Origin: Bin127 sp965221625
GTDB taxonomy: Bacteria; Chloroflexota; Dehalococcoidia; Lucifugimonadales; Lucifugimonadaceae
NCBI GenBank assembly: GCA_965221625.1
Contig: OZ244903.1
Span: 1,674,001-1,738,000 of the forward strand
DNA length: 64,000 nucleotides
Direction: 5' to 3'
Every line of letters begins with the position of its first letter. Positions within the stretch are counted from its first letter, which is position 1. This document shows, one piece after another, positions 1 to 8,351 of this stretch. A program made the translations under genes and the position numbers. The notes below the pieces were generated by a model, which was not told the DNA's origin, made no database searches, and saw only the letters and a program-made list of their open reading frames with translations.

Positions 1-1
1 C

Positions 2-226
2 TCAAATGCCGGCGACTTCTCGCCCGACATGGCTCGACATTTCTTCGAGTCGATGGCATACGAGGGTCGATTCAACCTGCATCTCAACGTGTTGCGTGGT
101 ACGAACGAGCACCACATGATCGAGTCGGCCTTCAAAGCGTTCGCACGTGCCTTGCGGTCGGCTGCGTCTTTCGATGACCGGTCTGGCGGTGCAGTGCCGA
201 GCACTAAAGGGACGCTCTCAGGCTAG
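2..226 (+). CDS. hisB: Imidazoleglycerol-phosphate dehydratase, C-terminal end (partial)
   Basis: The gene enters from the left edge and only its last 74 residues are present. The peptide reads GDFSPDMARHFFESMA, then LHLNVLRGTNEHHMIESAFKA, and ends in VPSTKGTL. These are the conserved C-terminal blocks of HisB, including the HH-x-x-E metal-binding motif and the terminal PSTKGTL. HisB dehydrates imidazole glycerol phosphate in histidine synthesis. The frame is open to the first base, so the start lies outside the window. It converges on purS with only 24 bases between the stop codons. I see no hairpin there. Confidence 0.92.
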   Translation, partial: SNAGDFSPDMARHFFESMAYEGRFNLHLNVLRGTNEHHMIESAFKAFARALRSAASFDDRSGGAVPSTKGTLSG

Positions 227-250
227 CGTCTTGGTTCCGGGATTGGGGGA

Positions 251-505
251 TTAGAGCGCGATCTCGATCGAGTAGGTCTCGATTACGGGGTTCGCCAGCA
301 ACGTTTCGCACATCTTCCTTGCTGTCGCTTCAGCCGCCTGGCGGTCATTCGCATCGATATCCACGTCGAAGAACTTGCCGGCACTCAGCGACTCGATCTG
401 ATCGAATCCGATGCGTGCGAGTGCGCGGCTGATAGTTTCCGATTCAGGGTCGTGGACACTCGGTTTGAACGACACGCGGATGTGCGCCCGAAACGTCGAC
501 GACAT
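251..505 (-). CDS. purS: Phosphoribosylformylglycinamidine synthase subunit PurS
   Basis: An 84-residue protein of the usual PurS size. It begins with the beta strand MSSTFRAHIRVSFKPSVHDPES and has the pattern ISRALARIGFDQIESLSAGKFFDVDID typical of the family. PurS is the small dimeric subunit that bridges PurL and the glutaminase PurQ in the fourth step of purine synthesis. It is the last gene of the minus-strand purine operon, 8 bases after the DUF3105 gene. purQ and purL, often adjacent to purS, are not here because hisB on the opposite strand follows, so the FGAM synthase genes are split between loci. Confidence 0.93.
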   Translation of the reverse strand: MSSTFRAHIRVSFKPSVHDPESETISRALARIGFDQIESLSAGKFFDVDIDANDRQAAEATARKMCETLLANPVIETYSIEIAL

Positions 506-513
506 CGCAATCC

Positions 514-1242
514 CTACTGTGTCATCCCGGCGACCTGCGGTTCGAACCCGCGGTCGAAGTAGGCGTCAATGAACTCCAAGATGCGGGGTTCATCGACCTC
601 GTCAAGACGCAGGTGGTGCCGCCAAGCAGTCAGCGCAATTGTTGATTCCATTGCAGGGTAGGGCGATATGACGAATCCGGTATACGTGCCGTCTTCATTC
701 CAATCTTTGGCAATTCTCTGGAAAGTCTCCGCGATGGCGTCGCATTCGCTGCCGCATTTGGTGGGGTCATAGTGCATCCCGATGCCACCATGTTCGAGAT
801 TATGGATGAGAACTTGATCCGGCAAGACACGTTCGTACGGACCCCAACCGGACGGTGCGCGCTCGAAATTGTTTGCTTGACTGCCGATGGTATTCCAATG
901 CGGTCCGGAGGTCGGCGGATAGACGCTGTAGGCAGTTTCGGGCACAACCGAATCGGGAACGTGCGCACGTCCGTCATCCGGGTCTTCGGAAACCGGTCCG
1001 CCACTGTTATACGGTCCGCGCTCGCCACCAATGAGTTGGTCTTGCGATACGAAACCTTGCTGGAATACCAGTGCGAAGATGATGAACACCGCGAACACCG
1101 ATCCCAACGCGATTAGTACCGTGCGCCGCCGCCGTTTCCGCGCATTGCTTCGAGAACGACGTTCCTCACGGACTTGGGAACGCGTCATACCACGCCGATG
1201 GTCGGGGCGCGTCGTTGCGACTCTGTTTCGTAAATTTGCCAT
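514..1242 (-). CDS. DUF3105 membrane-anchored protein
   Basis: A 242-residue protein with a strongly basic N-terminus (residues 20-40, Arg-rich), one membrane segment at about 41-62, and an outside domain. The domain has YPPTSGPHW at 108-116 and HNLEHGG at 147-153, the conserved His-rich signatures of DUF3105. The function of the family is unknown; the conserved His and Glu residues could bind a metal, but that is inference. It lies inside the purine operon between purC (31 bases upstream) and purS (8 bases downstream), so it is probably co-transcribed. Nothing in it suggests a direct purine role. Confidence 0.85.
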   Translation of the reverse strand: MANLRNRVATTRPDHRRGMTRSQVREERRSRSNARKRRRRTVLIALGSVFAVFIIFALVFQQGFVSQDQLIGGERGPYNSGGPVSEDPDDGRAHVPDSVVPETAYSVYPPTSGPHWNTIGSQANNFERAPSGWGPYERVLPDQVLIHNLEHGGIGMHYDPTKCGSECDAIAETFQRIAKDWNEDGTYTGFVISPYPAMESTIALTAWRHHLRLDEVDEPRILEFIDAYFDRGFEPQVAGMTQ

Positions 1243-1273
1243 CGTTTGACGATTCTATTTCACGCAACTCCAA

Positions 1274-2194
1274 CTAGTATTCGAAGCTCTCGCCGGTGAA
1301 CCGCTCGTACGCAGAGACGTACCGTTGGCGCGTCATCCTCATCACGCGTTTGGGGATGTTCGGTGGAGGCGGTTCGCGATCCCAATCCCTTTCAAGCAGC
1401 CATTCTCGCAGGAACTGCTTGTCGTAAGCTGGCGGAAACTCGCCAGGTTGCCACTGGTCGGCATCCCAGAAACGACTCGAATCGGGCGTCAGCACTTCAT
1501 CGATCAATGTGATTTTTCCATCGACGAAACCGAACTCGAACTTGGTGTCTACCAAGATTAAGCCTTGCTGTTGGGCGTGGTCGCGGGCGCGCTCATAAAT
1601 CTCGATACTGAGCTCTTCGAGCTGAGTATGCAACTCCGAACCCACCAAATCGATGGCCTCGGTACGCGTCAAGGGTCGGTCGTGACCTTGTTCCGCTTTG
1701 GTCGATGGTGTGAACACAGGATGCGATAGTCGATCAGCTGGGCGCAACCCCGTTTGCAGTCTTTCCCCGTTAAGCGTGCCATCGGCTTTGTACTCGGCCC
1801 AACCAGCACCGGCGAGGAATCCGCGAACCACGCACTCAATCTCTATCCTCTCAGCCTCCCGAATTAGCATTGTGCGCGGCCTCAAGGCGTCCGGCAGGTT
1901 GAGCACGGCATACTCCATACCAACCTCAGATAGCCCTTCTACATCATCCGTCATCGCGATCATGTGGTTCGGGATGATGTCGCCAATCACGTTCCTAAAC
2001 GAGAACGCAGACATTCTTGCGAGGAGAATGCCTTTTTGCGGGATCGGATCATCCATGACCACGTCGAAAGCGGAGACGCGATCCGTCGCGACCATTAGCA
2101 GCAGGTCGGCGGCGACGCGGTAGGTGTCGCGCACCTTTCCGCGGTGCAGAAGGTTCGGCAAATCAGTCTTCAGCACGGGAGAGAGTACGCTCAA
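1274..2194 (-). CDS. purC: Phosphoribosylaminoimidazole-succinocarboxamide synthase (SAICAR synthetase)
   Basis: A 306-residue protein of the long PurC type. Visible family blocks are LLHRGKVRDTYRV near the N-terminus, TDRVSAFDVVMDDPIPQKG, the ECVVRGFLAGAGWAEY block, and the C-terminal DTKFEFGFVDGKITLIDEVLTPDSSRFWD. The enzyme joins aspartate to CAIR with ATP. Its ATG overlaps the 3' end of purB by 4 bases, implying translational coupling in the order purB then purC. Confidence 0.96.
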   Translation of the reverse strand: MSVLSPVLKTDLPNLLHRGKVRDTYRVAADLLLMVATDRVSAFDVVMDDPIPQKGILLARMSAFSFRNVIGDIIPNHMIAMTDDVEGLSEVGMEYAVLNLPDALRPRTMLIREAERIEIECVVRGFLAGAGWAEYKADGTLNGERLQTGLRPADRLSHPVFTPSTKAEQGHDRPLTRTEAIDLVGSELHTQLEELSIEIYERARDHAQQQGLILVDTKFEFGFVDGKITLIDEVLTPDSSRFWDADQWQPGEFPPAYDKQFLREWLLERDWDREPPPPNIPKRVMRMTRQRYVSAYERFTGESFEY

Positions 2195-3501
2195 GTCGCC
2201 TCCTCAATGCCCAATCGGGTGAAAAGGCCATCAACCTGTTCGATAAAGTAGCCGTAGTCGAACAGAGCATCCAAATCCTCGCCATCAAGGTATTGCGTAA
2301 CCATCTGGTTTTGGGAAATCGACTCTTTGAAAGTCACACCGGTGTCGATCGATTGCATCGCAGCAGATTGGACTGCGTCATATGCCTCTCCGCGCTCGAG
2401 ACCGTTCTCCACCAATGCCAGCATGACGCGCGGCGAGAAGACAAGACCATGCGTCAACTCCATGTTGCGACGCATGCGCTCCGGCTTCACGGTCATGTTG
2501 GCGATTATCCCGGTCATCAAGTCGAGTATGTAATCGAGGCCGAGCGAAGAATCGGCGATCACGACACGCTCTGCCGATGAGTGCGAGATGTCGCGTTCGT
2601 GCCAAAGGGCGACGTTTTCGAGACCTACGATCGAGTTTGCTCGGATTACCCGTGCCAATCCGCAGATGCGCTCGGACAGTTCAGGGTTGCGTTTGTGCGG
2701 CATCGAGGATGAACCCTTCGAGACGTAGCCAGGGGTACCAAACGGTTCCTCAACTTCACCTATCTCGGTCCTTTGCAGTGCGCGAATCTCGGTTGCCATT
2801 TTGTCGAGCGTCGCCGCAATCAACGCGAGGACCTGCAGATACTCGGCGTGGCGATCGCGTTGGATGACTTGGTTGGAGACTTCGGCCGGGCGCAGGCCGA
2901 GTTGTTCACAAACATGCTCTTCAATCTCGATCGGTATTCCCGCGAACGTGCCGACGGGACCCGAAAGCATCCCGACGGCGACGCGATGCTTCATCGCGGA
3001 CGCGCGCTCTCGATTGCGCCGCATCTCAGACCACCAAAGGGCGAGTTTGAGTCCGAAGCTCATCGGCTCCGCGTGGATGCCGTGCGAGCGGCCCATGCAG
3101 AGCGTATTCTTGAACTCGACCGCTCGAGTCGCAAGAACGGACATCAATGCATCGATACTGTCTATGACCAACTCGCTGGCGTGCGCCATCTGCATCGCAA
3201 GAGCGGTGTCCTTCACGTCGTTAGACGTCAAGCCGTGGTGAATCCAGCGTCCTTCTTCTCCAAGAGATGTAGCAACAGCACGGGTGAACGAGACCAGATC
3301 GTGTTTGGTTTCTTCGAACTGGCGTTCGTACTCCGGGCGCGAGAACGTGGCTTCTCGGATGCCGACCACGTCTTCCTCGGGGATCACGCCGAGGCGGTGC
3401 CACGCCTCGCAAGCAGCGATCTCAACTCGCAACCACAGATCGAACTGGTGCTCTTCGGACCAGATCCTAGACATTTCGGGTCTTGAGTAGCGGGGAATCA
3501 T
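2191..3501 (-). CDS. purB: Adenylosuccinate lyase
   Basis: A 436-residue fumarase/aspartase-superfamily lyase. It has the superfamily signature GSSSMPHKRNPE in the middle of the protein, MGRSHGIHAEPM with the conserved His, and the HHGLTSNDVKDTA block. PurB acts twice in purine synthesis, cleaving SAICAR and adenylosuccinate to release fumarate. It lies 55 bases after purD and overlaps purC by 4 bases. The length is normal for the bacterial enzyme and no key motif is broken. Confidence 0.96.
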   Translation of the reverse strand: MIPRYSRPEMSRIWSEEHQFDLWLRVEIAACEAWHRLGVIPEEDVVGIREATFSRPEYERQFEETKHDLVSFTRAVATSLGEEGRWIHHGLTSNDVKDTALAMQMAHASELVIDSIDALMSVLATRAVEFKNTLCMGRSHGIHAEPMSFGLKLALWWSEMRRNRERASAMKHRVAVGMLSGPVGTFAGIPIEIEEHVCEQLGLRPAEVSNQVIQRDRHAEYLQVLALIAATLDKMATEIRALQRTEIGEVEEPFGTPGYVSKGSSSMPHKRNPELSERICGLARVIRANSIVGLENVALWHERDISHSSAERVVIADSSLGLDYILDLMTGIIANMTVKPERMRRNMELTHGLVFSPRVMLALVENGLERGEAYDAVQSAAMQSIDTGVTFKESISQNQMVTQYLDGEDLDALFDYGYFIEQVDGLFTRLGIEEAT

Positions 3502-3556
3502 CTTCTGTAGGGCAGTCGCTGTTGCGACGGGTTGTCGATTACCAATGAGTGTGAGC

Positions 3557-4825
3557 CTAGTCGGCGTCGGCTGCGATATCGGAGCGGTAGCGTGAGTCGG
3601 TGAACGTGATGCCAGATGCTATCTGGTAGGCGTTGTCTCGAGCTGCCGCGACGGAATCGTCGGATGACGCCGTAGCTACCAACACTCTCCCACCGTCAGT
3701 GACTAGATTTGAGTCTTCTTTCTGCTTAGTGCCAGCGTGGAACACGATTCCATCGTCATCGTACGGCAGCGTCCCGTCAATCTCGTACCCAGTTTCATAC
3801 GCACGCGGGTAATCGCCTGACACAATTACTACGGAAACAGCGCGGCGGTTGTTCCAAGTCGTGTCGAAGTTGGGCAACTCGCCTGTCGCCGTCGCCAAAC
3901 AGAGCTCTGCCAAATCCGGCTCGAGGCGCAACATCAGCGGTTCGCACTCCGGGTCTCCGAATCGGCAATTGAACTCAATCACTTGCGGTCCGGTATCCGT
4001 CAACATCAACCCTGCGTATAGGACGCCGCGGTAGTCGCAACCTTCGCGCACCATTGCCCGTGCGGTCGGTTCGAGAATACGTTTCTTGATGTCTTCGAGT
4101 TCAACTTGCGGACAAAGCCCCGGTGAGGTGTAAGCTCCCATGCCACCTGTGTTCGGACCGATGTCGCCATCGTAAGCTCGCTTGTAGTCGCGCGCTGCCA
4201 CGGGTGTAGCGACGTAATCGCCGTCGACGAATGCGAAGACGCTTAACTCTGGACCGATGAGTCTCTCCTCAACTACCACCGTCTCACCCGCACTCCCGAA
4301 CTCGTTGCGCTCAATTGAAGACGTGATGGCTTCGATCGCTTCAGAATGCGTTCCCGGGATGCTCACGCCCTTTCCCGCTGCCAAGCCGTCAGCCTTAACC
4401 ACGATCTCGCCTTGCGGTTGACTCTCCACGTACGCCACCGCCTGCGACACGTCATCGAAAGTCCGGCTTTGAGGACACGGGATTCCGTTGCGATACATCA
4501 GATCATTCGCCCACGACTTCGATCCTTCGATCTGTGCCGCTGACGCAGTAGGTCCAAATGCCGCGATGCCCAAGTCGTTCAATCGGTCGACGAGCCCCAA
4601 AACCAACGGTGCCTCCGGCCCGACGACGACCAAGTCGGCAGAGATTTGTTGAGCCAAACTGACCACGCCATCGACGTCTTCAGCGATGACGTCGTATGAC
4701 CTGCCGTGTTTGGCCATACCTGGATTGCCTGGCGTCGAGGCGATCTTGGTAACAGTCGGCGATTGTGACAGTTTCCACGCGAGGGCATGCTCACGACCGC
4801 CGGAACCTACTACAAGAACTCTCAT
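3557..4825 (-). CDS. purD: Phosphoribosylamine--glycine ligase
   Basis: A 422-residue ATP-grasp enzyme. It opens with MRVLVVGSGGREHALAWKLSQS, the classic PurD N-terminus, and contains VVGPEAPLVLGLVDRL, VVKADGLAAGKGV, the PNTGGMGAYTSP block and VIEFNCRFGDPECEPLM near the ATP and metal site. It makes GAR from phosphoribosylamine and glycine. It lies 46 bases after guaA and 55 bases before purB on the same strand, so it belongs to the purine operon. Length is normal for the family. Confidence 0.97.
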   Translation of the reverse strand: MRVLVVGSGGREHALAWKLSQSPTVTKIASTPGNPGMAKHGRSYDVIAEDVDGVVSLAQQISADLVVVGPEAPLVLGLVDRLNDLGIAAFGPTASAAQIEGSKSWANDLMYRNGIPCPQSRTFDDVSQAVAYVESQPQGEIVVKADGLAAGKGVSIPGTHSEAIEAITSSIERNEFGSAGETVVVEERLIGPELSVFAFVDGDYVATPVAARDYKRAYDGDIGPNTGGMGAYTSPGLCPQVELEDIKKRILEPTARAMVREGCDYRGVLYAGLMLTDTGPQVIEFNCRFGDPECEPLMLRLEPDLAELCLATATGELPNFDTTWNNRRAVSVVIVSGDYPRAYETGYEIDGTLPYDDDGIVFHAGTKQKEDSNLVTDGGRVLVATASSDDSVAAARDNAYQIASGITFTDSRYRSDIAADAD

Positions 4826-4871
4826 CTTCGTGTCGCATACGCCGGGGGAATTCCCAACCTAACCGCCGACT

Positions 4872-6539
4872 TCATTCCCACTCGATCGTTCCTGGCGGTT
4901 TGCTTGTAACGTCTAGAACAACGCGGTTGACCGCCGAGACTTCGTTGACGATGCGATTGGACATGCGAGCGATCGTGTTGTAAGGCAGCCGTGCCCAATC
5001 GGCCGTCATTGCGTCGGTACTGCTGACTGCGCGGATGGCGGCAACGTACTGGTATGTGCGAGCATCGCCCATCACGCCGACTGTCTGAGTGTCGGTGAGG
5101 ACCGCGAACGACTGCCACAGCTTGTCGTAAAGGTTCGAATTCTTGATTTCGTCGACCACAATCCAATCGACGTCTCGCAGGATCTCGAGTTTGTCGTAGG
5201 TAACCTCACCTTTGATGCGGATTGCGAGACCTGGACCGGGGAATGGTTGGCGGTTCACTGATTGGTCAGTGAGCCCCAGTTCACGACCGGCCTCACGCAC
5301 CTCGTCTTTGAACATGTAGCGCAACGGTTCGACAAGAGTCAGGTTCATTCGCTCCGGCAGACCGCCGACATTGTGATGGGTTTTGATTTTGTGTGCGGCT
5401 GTGCTCTCTGGTGATATCGACTCGATAACGTCAGGGTAGAGCGTACCTTGGGCGAGGAAGTCGACGTCTCCGATTTGATGAGCCTCTTGTTCGAAGACGT
5501 CGATGAAGATGTTGCCGATGATCTTTCGCTTCTCCTCGGGATCCACGACGCCTTTGAGACCTGCCAGAAACGTTTCGGCGGCATTCACGCGCCGAAAGTT
5601 GACTCCAAGAGGACGTGCAAAGATTTCTTCAACACGTTCCGCTTCGCCGTGACGCAAGAGACCGTTATCGACGAATATGCACGTCAAGCGGTCGCCGATC
5701 GCCTTATGAACCAATGCCGCCGTGACTGCCGAGTCGACACCACCAGAAAGCGCGCAAACTACGTTGCCATCACCGACTTGTTGTTTGATGCGGTTGACGG
5801 CATCTGAAACGAAGTGCTTAGGCGTCCAAGAGCCTTGCGTTGCGCAAACTCCGCGAATGAAGTTGCGAATAAGTTGGTCGCCCTGCTGTGTGTGCGTAAC
5901 CTCCGGATGGAATTGGATGCCATACGCCCGCATGCCATCGTTGCCCATCACCGCGCAAGGCGAGTTTTCCGAATACGCGAGTGCCGAAAACCCTAACGGC
6001 ATCTCTTCAATGCGATCAGCGTGACTCATCCACACTGGCAACGAGCTGTCGATGCTTTCGAATAGTGGGTGTGCATTAACGTTGAGATGAAGCGTAGCGT
6101 GGCCATACTCACGCTCGATTCCGGCTTGTACCGCTCCTCCCAGTTGGTGGGCGAGTGCCTGCATTCCATAGCAAATGCCCAAGATTGGAAGTTTGGTGTC
6201 GAAGATCCAATTAGGGATTAGTGGGGCACGATCCTCATACACGCTGTTGGGTCCGCCGCTAAGGATGAAGCCCTTAACCTCTTCAAGGTTGATCGACGTC
6301 GGATTGACGTCGAACGCGATGATCTCACAGTAGACGTTTGCTTCGCGGACGCGTCGGGCGATCAGTCTGCTGTACTGGGATCCAAAATCGACGATGAGGA
6401 TCGTCTCCGTTCGAACTGGGACTTGGGGAGAATCACCACGCAAGCGGTCTCCTTCGGCAATCTCGAGGTACGTGCTGACCTCGATGTCGTCGGACGTGGC
6501 GACGCGGTGGGATTGGGCTTCGAGTTGCTCGTTCGACAT
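4872..6539 (-). CDS. guaA: GMP synthase (glutamine-hydrolysing)
   Basis: With this start the protein is 555 residues. It has a class I glutamine amidotransferase domain (ETILIVDFGSQYSRLIARRV from about residue 45, Cys nucleophile in GICYGMQ at C123, His211 and Glu213 in QFHPEV), then the ATP-pyrophosphatase P-loop SGGVDS at 265-270 and the C-terminal dimerisation domain ending PPGTIEWE. The open frame runs to 6737, but that part is Ser/Thr/Arg-rich, overlaps the divergent gene at 6664 and is unlike GuaA. I therefore chose the ATG at 6539. Even so, about 42 residues precede the usual N-terminus. It is the first gene of the purine operon. Confidence 0.94.
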   Translation of the reverse strand: MSNEQLEAQSHRVATSDDIEVSTYLEIAEGDRLRGDSPQVPVRTETILIVDFGSQYSRLIARRVREANVYCEIIAFDVNPTSINLEEVKGFILSGGPNSVYEDRAPLIPNWIFDTKLPILGICYGMQALAHQLGGAVQAGIEREYGHATLHLNVNAHPLFESIDSSLPVWMSHADRIEEMPLGFSALAYSENSPCAVMGNDGMRAYGIQFHPEVTHTQQGDQLIRNFIRGVCATQGSWTPKHFVSDAVNRIKQQVGDGNVVCALSGGVDSAVTAALVHKAIGDRLTCIFVDNGLLRHGEAERVEEIFARPLGVNFRRVNAAETFLAGLKGVVDPEEKRKIIGNIFIDVFEQEAHQIGDVDFLAQGTLYPDVIESISPESTAAHKIKTHHNVGGLPERMNLTLVEPLRYMFKDEVREAGRELGLTDQSVNRQPFPGPGLAIRIKGEVTYDKLEILRDVDWIVVDEIKNSNLYDKLWQSFAVLTDTQTVGVMGDARTYQYVAAIRAVSSTDAMTADWARLPYNTIARMSNRIVNEVSAVNRVVLDVTSKPPGTIEWE

Positions 6540-6663
6540 CTGGGGATTACGGGACACTTCGGATTCTACCGCGTTGCTGCGTGTCGTCGTTCCACTGCAA
6601 CTTCGGGTGTACGATGGACTAGTGACGGACGGCTGCACGAGTACTTGAATTGTCGCAATAGCT
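6540..6663. promoter_or_regulatory. Divergent intergenic region between guaA and the tsaC-type gene
   Basis: These 124 bases separate the chosen guaA start (minus strand) from the TTG start of the next gene (plus strand) and must hold the promoters of both. On the minus strand a TAGAAT hexamer at 6563-6568 could be the guaA -10 element and would give a leader of fewer than 20 bases. No convincing -35 box lies at normal spacing. On the plus strand TACGAT near 6612 is a possible -10. No riboswitch-like structure was recognised. Confidence 0.35.
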
Positions 6664-7287
6664 TTGCCAGTTGTGGATGTACAAGAAGCGGCGCGATTGG
6701 TTCGTCGAGGTGGGGTAGTCGCGTTTCCCACAGACACCGTTTACGGACTTGGCGTTAACGCCTTGGACGAAGCGGCGATCCGCAGAGCGTTTCAAGTCAA
6801 ACGACGCCCGGCTGATACGCCGATGCCAGTTCTACTCTCCGACATATCGCAGGTTGAGCGATTGTCTCGCCATCTAGACAAGCGTGCGCACACGCTTGCT
6901 GAGCGATTTTGGCCCGGCGCGTTGACTATCGTGGTCGCCGCAAGCGACCATGTCCCACGCATATTGACAGGCGGATTGAGTACCGTCGGACTGCGTGTTC
7001 CCAATCTTGCCGTGGCGCGTGAGTTTATTGCGGCAGCTGGATGCCCAGTGACTGGCACCAGTGCCAACATTTCGGGCGAAGAGCCGACCAAGGATTGGCG
7101 ATCGGTTGCAGGCGGGATCGGGGATGCGATCGACGGCGTCTTGGTCGGCGAGTGCGGCGACGCGTCATCGTCATCAACGGTAGTCGACTTGAGCGGCGAA
7201 ACCGTCAAAATCCTTCGTGCGGGGCCGGTTACACGAGAAGAAATTGCCTGCGTGTTGGACGACCGTGTAGCGGCGGCGGTGGAATGA
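6664..7287 (+). CDS. tsaC: L-threonylcarbamoyladenylate synthase (YrdC/Sua5 family)
   Basis: A 207-residue single YrdC domain. Visible blocks are GGVVAFPTDTVYGLGVNALDEAA, VKRRPADTPMPVLL, ERFWPGALTIVV, GLRVPN and GTSANISGEEP, which form the family's basic ATP/threonine-binding cavity. The enzyme makes threonylcarbamoyl-AMP for t6A37 of tRNAs that read ANN codons. It lacks the C-terminal Sua5 domain, so it is the short TsaC type. The start is TTG, chosen because the conserved domain begins at once and no in-frame ATG fits. The stop overlaps the next ATG as ATGA, implying coupling. Confidence 0.9.
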   Translation: MPVVDVQEAARLVRRGGVVAFPTDTVYGLGVNALDEAAIRRAFQVKRRPADTPMPVLLSDISQVERLSRHLDKRAHTLAERFWPGALTIVVAASDHVPRILTGGLSTVGLRVPNLAVAREFIAAAGCPVTGTSANISGEEPTKDWRSVAGGIGDAIDGVLVGECGDASSSSTVVDLSGETVKILRAGPVTREEIACVLDDRVAAAVE

Positions 7288-8351
7288 ACTCGCCGAGCCA
7301 AACGCGCGCACTCCCTCAAGAAGCCGAGGAAGCACTCGAGGCGGAGTTGCGAGGATTTTTCCACGGTCGCGATCTCGGGTTTTATCGCATGATGCAGTTC
7401 CAACTGGGCCACGTCAACGAACGCGGCGAAGCTCAGACCACATCCCACCAACGCCGACTTCACGGCACTCTATTTCTCGCCACTACGCAGGCTCTTTTTG
7501 GCGATTACTCGCCGGCAATCAAGTATGCCGTTTCACTGGAGTTGATGGAAAACTTCCTAGCAATCCACGGCGACGTTCAAGACAGCAACACGGAGCATTC
7601 CGGCAAAGCGTCGGTGTGGTGGAAATGGGGACCGGCGCAAGCCATCAATGCAGGCGACGGGATGCACGCTTTGGCGCGTTTGGCGATCCTTGACCTTTGC
7701 GACGAAGGTGAACCGCTTGAGCGAGTAGGACTGGCGTTAGAGATCGTAGATGAAGCGACGTTGCGACGTTGCGAAGGCGAATTTCAAGACGCCGACCTCC
7801 AAGAAAGGGTTTCGATTGGTACCGCAGAATACCTGCAGATGACGAAGCGTCGCGCCGGAGCTTTATTCGGGGCAGCCGCTGAGATGGCTTTGATATTCGA
7901 TGACGAAGTGGAACCGGAAAGGCGAGAAGCTCTAAAGCGATGCGGACAATACACCGGAGTCATCAAGCAACTGATCGAAGACTACACGGCATTCTTCAGC
8001 GAGACAGAGCGGAGTCCCGTTCAGCAGGGCAGGATCATCGCGAAGAAGAAGAATCTGCCCATCGCCCACTTTTTCGAAACCGTTGAAGACCCGTCCATGC
8101 TGCGAACCGTTGGCGAGATGTTCATTCAACGCGTCGTCGATCCGTCGCGCATCGACGAGCTGGTGCAGATGGTCGACGATGCCGGCGGCCGTGAGTTCAC
8201 GGTGAAGACCATTCGTTGGTATCTGGCGGAGGTCCGAACTGCGTTGCATGATGCGGGGGTTGTGGACACGGATGGCGATGGGTTGATGGAACTGGTTACA
8301 GAAATCACTGGCTTGCATTCGGTACCGCCCGTCCTGGATACAGATGCCTGA
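7284..8351 (+). CDS. Polyprenyl-synthetase-family protein with degenerate catalytic motifs
   Basis: A 355-residue all-alpha protein aligning by eye to trans-isoprenyl diphosphate synthases: ELMENFLAIHGDVQD at 86-100, AINAGD at 120-125, CEGEFQD and YLQMTKRRAGALF, then CGQYTGVIKQLIEDYTAF at 220-237. The first Asp motif reads G-D-V-Q-D instead of D-D-x-x-D. The second reads E-D-Y-T-A (232-236), losing the aspartates that bind the second set of magnesium ions. The KT pair is RR. The fold is likely kept, but ordinary chain elongation is doubtful. The ATG overlaps the tsaC-type stop (ATGA), and the 3' end overlaps pgk by 8 bases. The longer open frame beginning at 7041 lies over tsaC and is rejected. 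Confidence 0.8.
   Translation: MNSPSQTRALPQEAEEALEAELRGFFHGRDLGFYRMMQFQLGHVNERGEAQTTSHQRRLHGTLFLATTQALFGDYSPAIKYAVSLELMENFLAIHGDVQDSNTEHSGKASVWWKWGPAQAINAGDGMHALARLAILDLCDEGEPLERVGLALEIVDEATLRRCEGEFQDADLQERVSIGTAEYLQMTKRRAGALFGAAAEMALIFDDEVEPERREALKRCGQYTGVIKQLIEDYTAFFSETERSPVQQGRIIAKKKNLPIAHFFETVEDPSMLRTVGEMFIQRVVDPSRIDELVQMVDDAGGREFTVKTIRWYLAEVRTALHDAGVVDTDGDGLMELVTEITGLHSVPPVLDTDA

Noticed and set aside
2773..3486. A 237-codon frame on the plus strand opposite purB
   Set aside because: Shadow of purB, which has all lyase motifs.
6540..6737. N-terminal extension of guaA
   Set aside because: It overlaps the divergent tsaC-type gene and has a Ser/Thr/Arg-rich non-family sequence.
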